64,000 nucleotides of DNA from assembly GCF_030408635.1 (NCBI RefSeq), contig NZ_CP047198.1:1550001-1614000 (forward strand), given 5' to 3'. Made by a program: the position numbers and the translations under genes. Positions 56,933 to 64,000 of the stretch are shown here, one piece after another (the first letter of the stretch is position 1; every line of letters starts with the position of its first letter). The DNA comes from Corynebacterium coyleae. GTDB taxonomy: Bacteria; Actinomycetota; Actinomycetes; Mycobacteriales; Mycobacteriaceae. The notes under the pieces were generated by a model. It did no database searches. It had not been told where the DNA came from and worked only from the letters and a program-made list of their open reading frames with translations.

Positions 56933-58108
56933 TCACTCGGTGCGGGACCATTCCTTCCGCTCGCGCTGCACCACTCCCCGTTTAGCGAGATCCATCAGGA
57001 TATGCACCGCCAGTCCGATGGAAAGGCCAGCGTCTGCCGCGATCTCTTCAGCCGTTCGCGATCCTTCGCCTGCTCGTGGCAGTGCGTCGTAAATGCGCAG
57101 TTCGTTGTGGCTGAGTTGCTGCGTCAATGTCGGCGGGTACTTCATTTCCATCTGCTCGCCCGCATCGAAATCCCCCGTATGCACGATGTGCTCGTGAATC
57201 TGGTCGGCGTTGAGCACCATCGCCGCCTGCTTGTTCTGAATGGCGAGGTTCGTGCCGAGCGACTCCGTTGCAGTAATGGGGCCCGGCACTGCCATCGTTT
57301 GTTTATTCATTGCATTGGCCCACTTCAGCGTGTTTAACGCACCTGAGCGAAACGCCGCTTCCACCAGCAGGGTGCCCTGGGTCAGCCCTGCTACGAGACG
57401 GTTACGGGTGAGGAACCTGTGCCGGTCCGGGGTCGTGCCGGGTGGGTACTCGGTGACAATGGCTCCCCCGGCGCGCACAACCCGATCGAAGAGTGGCTCG
57501 TTGCTCAGCGGGTAGACGTACCCCGGCCCGCAGGCAGCGACCACGATGGTGGGTGCGCCGCAGTCGAGGGCCGCCTGGTGTGCGATCGTGTCGATACCCA
57601 GTGCACCACCAGAGACGATCGTGTACTGGTGTTTTGCCAAACCCCGCACAAGGTCATCGGTAGCGTGACGTCCATACTGCGTTGCTGTTCGTGTACCGAC
57701 AACGCCGACCGACTGTGCAAGTAGCTTCGCAAGGTCTGCTTCACCTTTTACCCACAGCGCGTGTGGTGCAACCGCTTCTTCGTTCAGGGAAAGTTTTCGA
57801 TCATCGTCCGGATACTCACAGTGGAACGTGGGCTTGATGTTCTCTCCAGGCCAGCCTGGCGAGTCTGGAGTCAGCAACGTATATCCGGCGGCCCTAGCAC
57901 GCGCGAGATCCTGCGCAGGTTGGTCCCAGGTATAGCGGTTTTGCGTCTGCGGTCCTAGGGCCCCGATCCAGCTTGCACGCGTGCGCACACCGTGGGCAAT
58001 CTCGTCCGCGCTTCGCCCGTTGGTAATGAACTCCTGAATGTGGATCGAGGGTCCCTCGACAACACGGCTGAGATACGCCCAGGATTCTGGCGAACTTACA
58101 TTCCTCAT
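56933..58108 (-). CDS. dprA: DNA-processing protein DprA
   Basis: DprA loads RecA on incoming single-stranded DNA during transformation. 391 residues. The Rossmann core has VGVVGTRTATQYGRHATDDLVRGLAKHQYTIVSGGALGIDTIAHQAAL and GGAIVTEYPPGTTPDRHRFLTRNRLVAGLTQGTLLVEAAFRSGALNT, followed by a C-terminal winged-helix domain (LSHNELRIYDALPRAGEGSRTAEEIAADAGLS). The ATG overlaps the comM stop by four bases. The family is widespread in bacteria, including ones without proven competence. Confidence 0.94.
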   Translation of the reverse strand: MRNVSSPESWAYLSRVVEGPSIHIQEFITNGRSADEIAHGVRTRASWIGALGPQTQNRYTWDQPAQDLARARAAGYTLLTPDSPGWPGENIKPTFHCEYPDDDRKLSLNEEAVAPHALWVKGEADLAKLLAQSVGVVGTRTATQYGRHATDDLVRGLAKHQYTIVSGGALGIDTIAHQAALDCGAPTIVVAACGPGYVYPLSNEPLFDRVVRAGGAIVTEYPPGTTPDRHRFLTRNRLVAGLTQGTLLVEAAFRSGALNTLKWANAMNKQTMAVPGPITATESLGTNLAIQNKQAAMVLNADQIHEHIVHTGDFDAGEQMEMKYPPTLTQQLSHNELRIYDALPRAGEGSRTAEEIAADAGLSIGLAVHILMDLAKRGVVQRERKEWSRTE

Positions 58109-59628
58109 GCCGCCACCTCCTCTGGTGCGGTGCGCATATCGACGGCGCGAGCCACATGGTCGATATCCGGTTGCGCCACGCCTTCCAGATCCGCAAGCGT
58201 CCACGCCACCTTCAGGCTCCGATCCACGCCACGCTGCGTGATACTTCCGGTGCGCAGCAGCGAGGACAGGTAGGCCATCGCTGCTTCGTCCGCGGGAAAT
58301 TGCTTGCGGATCAAAGTTGGGGCAACGCGAGCGTTGACGGACTCGTCGATACCAGCCTGCGACCAGCGCTCTTGGGCACGCTCGCGCGCCTGCATGACAC
58401 GCTCGGCGATGACTGCCGACGACTCCGCGTCACCCGGGGTAACCACCGTGGAATCCGCTGAGGTCTGGATGAACACATCCAGCCGGTCGAGCAACGGGCC
58501 GGAAACGTTGGATAAGTGCCGGGCCCGCTCAGCCACCCGACACGTGCAATTGCCGTTGACCCGCTGGCACGCACACGGGTTCGCAGCCAGAACGATTTGC
58601 GTATCAGCCGGGTAGACAACTTCCCGGCGCGAGCGCGTCAGGCGCACCTCACGCTTTTCTAGCGGGATCCGAAGCGCGTCGAGAACGTGCGCAGAAATCT
58701 CCGAGGCTTCGTCGAGGAACAGCACCCCATGGTGGGCCTGGCTGACTACCCCGGGGCGAGGCACTCCTGAACCGCCGCCGATGAGCACCGCCCTGGTCAA
58801 CGACGGATGTGGGGCGATAAACGGCCGGTTGGACACAATGCCGCCACTGGAAATTCCCGCAGCCGAGTGCAGCGCCGTGACTTCCACCATCTCCTCGATG
58901 TTCAGCGGCGGCAAGATAGAAGGCAGCCGCTCTGCCAGCATCGACTTGCCGGAGCCAGGCGGGCCGATCATCATCACGTGGTGCCCACCGGCTGCGGCGA
59001 CCTCGAGGGCCTCGCGCTCCACAGTCATTCCGGCGATGTCACTGAAGTCCGCGACCGCTGCAGCGTGTTGGACCTCCGGCTCGCCGACGGTATCCAGCGT
59101 TGTCTCCCCGATGAGCCACTGCCACACCTGCGCCAGCGAATCTGCCACAAGGATGTTCTTCATGCCGAGCAGTGAGGCTTCTGCGGCGTTCTCTCGTGGA
59201 ACGACGACGATGTCGGGTCCGGTGGTGGAGTCGTCGTGAAGCATTGCAATCAGCATCGGCAACACGCCGTCCACTCGGCGCAACGAACCATCCAACGCCA
59301 GCTCTCCGAGCAGCATTGTGCTCTCTAGTCTGCGCTGCACCCGCGGATCCAAACTGCCCAAGACGGCAGCTGCAATCGGTAAGTCGAAGTGCGAGCCCGT
59401 CTTCGGCAAATGCGCCGGGGACAACGACACCATGATCTTCGTACGTGGCCAAGGAAGCTGCGAGTTGGAGATCGCAGTGCGAATCCGGTCGCGCGACTCT
59501 TTCACCGCAGCATCGCCCAACCCCACCATGTGGATCCCCGGAAGACCCGGGCCGACGTTGGCCTCCACAGTGACAAGCCGAGCCGTGATGCCCTCAACTG
59601 TTGCGCTGATCGTGCTAGCAAGCGGCAT
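58105..59628 (-). CDS. comM: YifB/ComM family Mg-chelatase-like AAA ATPase
   Basis: 507 residues. An N-terminal Lon-protease-like domain (ANVGPGLPGIHMVGLGDAAVKESRDRIRTAI) is followed by the AAA+ core with GPPGSGKSML (Walker A), HHGVLFLDEASE (Walker B) and the arginine region LSNVSGPLLDRLDVFI. Two Cys pairs (PCACQRVNGNCTC) are typical. ComM is a DNA helicase that promotes branch migration during natural transformation in other bacteria. It overlaps yraN by 14 bases and dprA by 4, forming a yraN-comM-dprA unit. Confidence 0.93.
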   Translation of the reverse strand: MPLASTISATVEGITARLVTVEANVGPGLPGIHMVGLGDAAVKESRDRIRTAISNSQLPWPRTKIMVSLSPAHLPKTGSHFDLPIAAAVLGSLDPRVQRRLESTMLLGELALDGSLRRVDGVLPMLIAMLHDDSTTGPDIVVVPRENAAEASLLGMKNILVADSLAQVWQWLIGETTLDTVGEPEVQHAAAVADFSDIAGMTVEREALEVAAAGGHHVMMIGPPGSGKSMLAERLPSILPPLNIEEMVEVTALHSAAGISSGGIVSNRPFIAPHPSLTRAVLIGGGSGVPRPGVVSQAHHGVLFLDEASEISAHVLDALRIPLEKREVRLTRSRREVVYPADTQIVLAANPCACQRVNGNCTCRVAERARHLSNVSGPLLDRLDVFIQTSADSTVVTPGDAESSAVIAERVMQARERAQERWSQAGIDESVNARVAPTLIRKQFPADEAAMAYLSSLLRTGSITQRGVDRSLKVAWTLADLEGVAQPDIDHVARAVDMRTAPEEVAA

Positions 59629-59995
59629 CTTCCACCCCCAAGTAACGACGAAGGACGAAATCATCGCCATCGGTGACGCACTCCACGACGTCGAAACGGA
59701 TAGCGCGAACCCCCAACGCAGGATGCTCTCGCATCCACTGCGCAGCGCAACGACGCATCGTGCGCAACTTCTTCGCAGTGACCGCCTCCGCGGCACCGAA
59801 CGCGCCACCCCTGCGCGACTTCACCTCGACGAACACAATCGTGCCGTCTTCGTCTTCAACGACTGCGTCAATCTCCCCCGCAGCAACGCGTTCTCGCTGA
59901 CCAAGGACGGTATACCCTTGCTCCGCGTACCAGCGAGCCGCAGCACGTTCCCCCAATACGCCCAACTCCTGTTGGGCCGCATACCTGGCGTGCAT
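59615..59995 (-). CDS. yraN: YraN family endonuclease-like protein (UPF0102)
   Basis: 126 residues from ATG 59995, with AAGGGGG a few bases upstream. LGVLGERAAARWYAEQGYTVLGQRERVAAGEIDAVVEDEDGTIVFVEVKSRRGGAFG contains the Glu, Asp and E-V-K residues of a Holliday-junction-resolvase/PD-(D/E)xK fold. The biochemical role is not settled, but it is almost always near comM/dprA or rnhB in bacteria. It overlaps comM. Confidence 0.9.
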   Translation of the reverse strand: MHARYAAQQELGVLGERAAARWYAEQGYTVLGQRERVAAGEIDAVVEDEDGTIVFVEVKSRRGGAFGAAEAVTAKKLRTMRRCAAQWMREHPALGVRAIRFDVVECVTDGDDFVLRRYLGVEDAAC

Positions 59996-60069
59996 ACATT
60001 CCCCCTTATTGTCTTTTAGGACCAAAACATCTGGTGCCTATTAGACGGGCAAATGCACGCCCCGGTTCC

Positions 60070-60375
60070 CTACTCCGGGAATGTCAGCTCAGGTTTATCC
60101 AACTCTTCAATGTTGACATCCTTGTAGGTGATCACACGCACGTAACGCACAAAGCGCACCGCACGGTACATGTCCCACACCCACGCATCCGACATGAGGA
60201 CCTCGTAGTAGACGTCGCCACCCTCCGTGTGCGGAATCAGCTTCACCGCATTAGCCAGGTAGAAGCGGCGGTCCGTCTCCACAACGTAGGAGAACTGGCT
60301 CGCCACGTCGCGGTACTCGCGGTACAGGGACAGCTCAACTTCTGCCTCGTAGTTGTCAAGATCCTCGGCGCTCAT
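60070..60375 (-). CDS. DUF2469 family protein
   Basis: A 101-residue acidic protein, [46 protein letters not shown] followed by [37 protein letters not shown]. It matches the DUF2469 family found only in actinobacteria between rnhB and yraN. No function is known. The ATG overlaps the rnhB stop by four bases, so it is made from the same message. Confidence 0.9.
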   Translation of the reverse strand: MSAEDLDNYEAEVELSLYREYRDVASQFSYVVETDRRFYLANAVKLIPHTEGGDVYYEVLMSDAWVWDMYRAVRFVRYVRVITYKDVNIEELDKPELTFPE

Positions 60376-61022
60376 ACATGACCCCTTAGCTCAGTGTGAA
60401 ACCTGTCAGCGTCCCTGACGTTCGCATAACTATAACGATGTTCCGGGCTCGCCCCGTGGCGGCGCACCGCGTCCATATGCACCTTTGTTGAATAGCCCTT
60501 GTGGCCCTCCAACCCGTACTGCGGATAGTCCCGAGCCATCTCCACAACGAGCCTGTCGCGGCTCACCTTTGCCAGCACACTCGCCGCAGCGATACAACGC
60601 GCGGTGTAGTCACCGCCGACAACTGGCAGTTGCGGTGCGCGAAGCCCCGGCACACGAAACGCGTCCACGAGCACGTAACCCGGATCGACATCCAAGCCTG
60701 CGACGGCGCGCCGGGCCCCATCCAGGTTGGCGTGTTGGATCCCGCGCCGATCAATCTCTGCCGCAGGGATATGAATGACGTGGTAGGAGACGGCGGCGTT
60801 GCGGATTTCGTCGAAAAGCAACTCGCGCTTTTTCGCCGAGAGTTTCTTCGAATCCGTCAACCCCTCAAGCGCAGCAATCGGCTTGATGGGCAAGACGCAC
60901 GCAGCGATGGTCACAGGGCCGAAGCACGCGCCCCGACCAGCCTCATCGACCCCCGCCACCGGCCCCAGCCCGGCCTTGTCCAACGCGACCTCGTAGGTGC
61001 GTATCTGCTTAAGACGGCGCAC
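60372..61022 (-). CDS. rnhB: Ribonuclease HII
   Basis: Removes ribonucleotides from DNA and RNA of RNA/DNA hybrids. 216 residues from GTG 61022. The active-site motifs are GVDEAGRG (Asp26, Glu27), [19 protein letters not shown] (Asp) and AKVSRDRLV (Asp). The C-terminal [10 protein letters not shown] is typical. It begins four bases after the lepB stop. It overlaps the DUF2469 gene at its end. Confidence 0.95.
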   Translation of the reverse strand: MRRLKQIRTYEVALDKAGLGPVAGVDEAGRGACFGPVTIAACVLPIKPIAALEGLTDSKKLSAKKRELLFDEIRNAAVSYHVIHIPAAEIDRRGIQHANLDGARRAVAGLDVDPGYVLVDAFRVPGLRAPQLPVVGGDYTARCIAAASVLAKVSRDRLVVEMARDYPQYGLEGHKGYSTKVHMDAVRRHGASPEHRYSYANVRDADRFHTELRGHV

Positions 61023-61026
61023 TACC

Positions 61027-61872
61027 CTACTGCTGAATGTCCGGGTCCGACACACCCTGAAGGCGGTTCAGCGGGAAGACAACCGCCTGCACCTTGCCGC
61101 GGATATTCTCCTCCGGAATAGTTCCCTGGAACTGATCCCCCAAGTGGTAGCGAGAGTCCAGCGAGTTGGTGCGGTTATCGCCCATCATGAAGTAGTGGCC
61201 TTCCGGCACCGTCACCGGGCCGAAGTACGGACCACCACACGCATCCGATCCGGTCTCCTCATCCACCGGGTAGAAGTTCGGCTGCAAGATGTACGACTGA
61301 TCGATCGGCTTACCATCAACCATGACCGCCGGGTCGCCCGCCTGACACGAGACAGTCTGTCCGCCGGTAGCGATGATGCGCTTGACCAACGTGTTTTCAT
61401 CCTTGGGCACCAAACCAACCCAGGAACCCACCTCCTGCAACCCACGAATCGCAGGGTTCGAAGAACGGTTGGAGGAAAAACCCGTGTTCCACGAATCCGT
61501 ACCGGCGAACACGATGACATCACCCGGCTCAGGGTCCGAGAAGTAATAGCTGACCTTCTCCACAAAAATGCGGTCGCCCGAACCGTCCTCGCCGTGCAGC
61601 GTTGGCTCCATCGACGCCGACGGAATGACATACAGCCGGCCGATAAACGTTTGCAGCACGAACATGATCACCAACGTGAGCACAACTACCACCGGGATCT
61701 CGACGTACCAGGGAAGGTTCTGCTTCTCGTCGCTGCAGTCAGCGCCATTTGCAGCGCCGTTTGCAGGGCGGTCTGCAGCGTTCACCTCATACGATGCATC
61801 CTCGGCAGCGTACGGGTTGTGCGGCTTAGGGGTCTGGGGCTGCCCGTTGGCGGGCACATTCGCGTTGGTCAC
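61027..61872 (-). CDS. lepB: Signal peptidase I
   Basis: Cleaves Sec signal peptides outside the membrane. 281 residues from GTG 61872. A polar Asn/Pro/Ala-rich cytoplasmic tail (1-53) precedes one transmembrane segment (about 58-80). The catalytic Ser87 lies in [10 protein letters not shown] and Lys164 in [27 protein letters not shown] is the last conserved box. The protein is of actinobacterial type with one membrane span. rnhB follows after 4 bases; rplS precedes with a terminator-like stem between. Confidence 0.95.
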   Translation of the reverse strand: MTNANVPANGQPQTPKPHNPYAAEDASYEVNAADRPANGAANGADCSDEKQNLPWYVEIPVVVVLTLVIMFVLQTFIGRLYVIPSASMEPTLHGEDGSGDRIFVEKVSYYFSDPEPGDVIVFAGTDSWNTGFSSNRSSNPAIRGLQEVGSWVGLVPKDENTLVKRIIATGGQTVSCQAGDPAVMVDGKPIDQSYILQPNFYPVDEETGSDACGGPYFGPVTVPEGHYFMMGDNRTNSLDSRYHLGDQFQGTIPEENIRGKVQAVVFPLNRLQGVSDPDIQQ

Positions 61873-61915
61873 GCCGGATAGGTTAGCACCGCACCCCGAC
61901 ACCCTGAGAACGCAA

Positions 61916-61948
61916 CGTGCCCCGCCCGAGAAACTCGGACGGGGCACG
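61916..61948 (-). terminator. Terminator-like stem after rplS
   Basis: CGTGCCCCG (61916-61924) plus CCGAG (61926-61930) pairs with CTCGG (61934-61938) plus CGGGGCACG (61940-61948), one mismatch, AAA loop. It lies 14 bases after the rplS stop. The U-run on the minus strand is weak (TTGCG). Confidence 0.7.
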
Positions 61949-61962
61949 TGGTGCGGCTAAAA

Positions 61963-62310
61963 CTAGCGACGCTCCTTAATACGAGCAGCCTTACCGCGCA
62001 GATCGCGCATGTAGTACAGCTTCGCACGACGGACGTCACCCTTGCGGACGACCTCAATCTTCTCCAGGTTCGGGGAGTGCACCGGGAAGGTACGCTCAAC
62101 GCCGATGCCGAAGGAAACCTTGCGGACGGTGAAGGTCTCGCGGATACCGCTGCCCTGGCGACGCACAACGAAGCCAGTGAACACCTGAGTACGGGTCACA
62201 GAACCCTCGATAACCTTAACGTGAACGTCGAGGGTATCGCCCGGGCGGAAGTCCGGGATATCGTCACGGAGCTGGCCTGCGTCAACCAGATCAATAATGC
62301 CGTTGCTCAT
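61963..62310 (-). CDS. rplS: 50S ribosomal protein L19
   Basis: 115 residues, normal length. [111 protein letters not shown] is close to consensus L19, which sits at the interface between ribosomal subunits. AAGGATTG lies upstream of the ATG. About 115 bases separate it from tex. Confidence 0.97.
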   Translation of the reverse strand: MSNGIIDLVDAGQLRDDIPDFRPGDTLDVHVKVIEGSVTRTQVFTGFVVRRQGSGIRETFTVRKVSFGIGVERTFPVHSPNLEKIEVVRKGDVRRAKLYYMRDLRGKAARIKERR

Positions 62311-62424
62311 GAAAGCAATCCTTTTCGTTTTCGGACAGAGGACCCTGGCGGCACTTCCCTAATCAGGGCGCTCGGCCGGTTCGTGTCGATTACAACAACC
62401 TGCAGCATTCTACATACTGCCCGG

Positions 62425-64000
62425 TCACTTCCCAAATCCGGCACGCTTGAGCGCGTCCGCCATCGAGCCAGATGCTTGACGACGATCACCGCCCCGGTTC
62501 TGGTTTCGCCCCTGGCGCTGCTTCTGACCGCCACGGTTCTGGCCACGGCTCTGCCCGCTGCGTTGTTTCTGGCTGGTGGTCTGGCCGGGCTGGCCAGGCT
62601 CGTCGTCAAGCCGCAGGCTCAACCCAATGCGGTTGCGAGCGACATCCACATCCATCACCTTGACCTTGACCACCTCGCCGGAGCGCACCACCTCGTGCGG
62701 GTCAGAGACAAACTTGTGGCTCATCGCGGAGACGTGAACCAGACCATCCTGGTGCACACCCACATCCACGAACGCGCCGAAAGCGGCAACATTGGTCACG
62801 GTTCCCTCGAGGATCATGCCGGGCTTGAGATCCTTGACCTCGTTGACGCCTTCCTTGAACTCCGCAGTTTTAAACTCAGGGCGCGGGTCGCGCCCCGGCT
62901 TGTCCAGCTCGGCGAGAATGTCGGTCACGGTAGGCACACCGAAAGTGTCGTCAGCGAAATCCGCCGGCTTGAGTTTGGTGAGTACCGCCGTGTTGCCAAT
63001 GAGTTGCTCGGTGTTCAGACCCGTCGCCTGGGCGACGCGCTCCACCACCGGGTAAGCCTCCGGGTGTACCGCTGAGCCATCGAGCGGGTTCTTCCCGCCC
63101 TGGATACGCAGGAAGCCAGCGGCCTGCTCGAATGCCTTCGGCCCCAGACGCGGAACCTTGCCCAACTCCTTGCGGGTAGCAAAACTGCCGTGCTCGTCGC
63201 GGTACGCCACGATGTTCTTCGCCACCGTGCCGGACAGACCAGCGACACGCTCAAGCAGCGGTGCCGAAGCGGTATTGACGTCCACGCCAACCGAGTTCAC
63301 CGCATCCTCCACCACAGCGTCCAACGTCTGTGCGAGCGCCGTCTGATTCACGTCGTGCTGGTACTGGCCCACGCCGATCGACTTCGGGTCAACCTTGACC
63401 AGTTCCGCCAACGGGTCCTGCAGGCGGCGCGCAATGGACACTGCGGAGCGCAGCGAGACATCCATGTCTGGGAACTCTTCGGCTGCGATCGGGCTTGCCG
63501 AATAGACCGACGCGCCTGATTCGGACACAACCACCGGAGTCGGGCGCTTGCCGCCAGCCTGTGCGATGAGGTCCGCTACCTCGCCGGCGAGCTTCTCCGA
63601 CTCGCGCGAGGCGGTGCCGTTGCCAATGGCGATGAGTTCCACCCCGTGCTGGGCAGCCAGCGAAGCCAACTCCGCGCGCGACGCGTCCCAACGGTTCTGC
63701 GGCTGGTGCGGGTAGACGATTGTCGTGGCCAGCACCTTGCCGGTGCCGTCCACAACCGCACACTTCACGCCGTTGCGGTACCCCGGATCAAGCGCGAGTG
63801 TGGAGCGCTGGCCTGCGGGGGCCGCGAGCAACACGTCACGCAGGTTGGTCTTGAACACCTGCAGCGCGCCCTCCTCGGCCTTTTCCTTCAGACGCATGCG
63901 GGTATCCAGGTTGGCCGACACCTGCAGTTTCGTGCGCCAACCCCACTGCACCGCCTTGGCCAGCCAGGCAGAGTCTTTCACCGGCAGATCGAAACGATCC
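62425..64000 (-). CDS. tex: Tex-family RNA-binding transcription accessory protein, C-terminal part
   Basis: The frame is open to the window edge, so the N-terminus is missing; about 525 residues are seen. In order: the end of the Tex N-terminal helical region, a YqgF/RNase H-like domain ([37 protein letters not shown]...[11 protein letters not shown]), paired helix-hairpin-helix elements ([32 protein letters not shown]), an S1 domain ([34 protein letters not shown]) and a Gln/Arg/Gly-rich tail that is an extension. Tex proteins bind nucleic acid and influence transcription and virulence gene expression in several bacteria. Confidence 0.94.
   Translation of the reverse strand, partial: DRFDLPVKDSAWLAKAVQWGWRTKLQVSANLDTRMRLKEKAEEGALQVFKTNLRDVLLAAPAGQRSTLALDPGYRNGVKCAVVDGTGKVLATTIVYPHQPQNRWDASRAELASLAAQHGVELIAIGNGTASRESEKLAGEVADLIAQAGGKRPTPVVVSESGASVYSASPIAAEEFPDMDVSLRSAVSIARRLQDPLAELVKVDPKSIGVGQYQHDVNQTALAQTLDAVVEDAVNSVGVDVNTASAPLLERVAGLSGTVAKNIVAYRDEHGSFATRKELGKVPRLGPKAFEQAAGFLRIQGGKNPLDGSAVHPEAYPVVERVAQATGLNTEQLIGNTAVLTKLKPADFADDTFGVPTVTDILAELDKPGRDPRPEFKTAEFKEGVNEVKDLKPGMILEGTVTNVAAFGAFVDVGVHQDGLVHVSAMSHKFVSDPHEVVRSGEVVKVKVMDVDVARNRIGLSLRLDDEPGQPGQTTSQKQRSGQSRGQNRGGQKQRQGRNQNRGGDRRQASGSMADALKRAGFGK

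Overview
The window reads as a stretch of core chromosome from a high-GC actinobacterium, most likely a Corynebacterium. The evidence is gene content and order: dapB/thyX-like/dapA/rnj, rpsO/pnp, ribF-truB-pptT-pptH, rimP-nusA-ylxR-infB-rbfA, proS, mqo, mycothione reductase, map/PBP lipoprotein/ispG/rip1/dxr, and rlmN/cdsA/frr/pyrH/tsf/rpsB/xerC/dprA/comM/yraN/rnhB/lepB/rplS. This is the order I know from corynebacteria, with close parallels in mycobacteria. Mycothiol enzymes, a lipoprotein-type PBP and PptT/PptH fit the same group. I saw no rRNA, tRNA, CRISPR array, prophage or insertion sequence.

Layout. 0-6 kb: a maleylpyruvate isomerase-like protein, a small secreted protein, then the dapB / thyX-like / dapA / rnj operon (lysine and peptidoglycan precursors plus RNase J). 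6-9.5 kb: an AMIN-like lipoprotein, a small membrane protein, an MpaB-family oxygenase and GabD2. 9.5-19.4 kb: pnp, rpsO, nucleoside hydrolase, ribF diverging from truB, then pptT, pptH, a MATE transporter, a DHH phosphoesterase and rbfA. 19.4-25.9 kb: the infB-ylxR-nusA-rimP transcription/translation block, flanked by a ferritin-like lipoprotein and a membrane-anchored protein. 26-35.9 kb: proS, yaaA, a nuclease-fold protein, a DUF1648 membrane protein behind an unusual control region, gltS, a sirtuin, a YefM/YoeB pair, an rRNA methyltransferase-like protein, cobA and selO. 35.9-42.3 kb: mqo, a hydrolase, mycothione reductase, two tandem related secreted/membrane proteins, and map. 42.3-48.5 kb: PBP lipoprotein, ispG, rip1, dxr and a DUF2631 protein. 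48.5-64 kb: rlmN, cdsA, frr, pyrH, tsf, rpsB, an M23-family protein, xerC, dprA, comM, yraN, a DUF2469 protein, rnhB, lepB, rplS and the 3' part of tex.

Most of the genes are housekeeping. The interest lies mainly in the DNA between and across them. (1) A gapped 12-mer, TCGTCGNNAAGC, occurs 32 times by my reading on both strands, in several reading phases and between genes, including an inverted pair abutting the infB stop codon. It behaves like a DNA-uptake or other genome-wide signal sequence. (2) Two near-identical perfect palindromes (24 and 22 bp) lie 69 bp apart in front of a DUF1648 gene. (3) The only four perfect DnaA-box 9-mers I found form two inverted pairs with almost the same spacing, each between divergent genes. 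(4) A ThyX-family protein that has lost its catalytic signature is kept tightly inside the dap operon.
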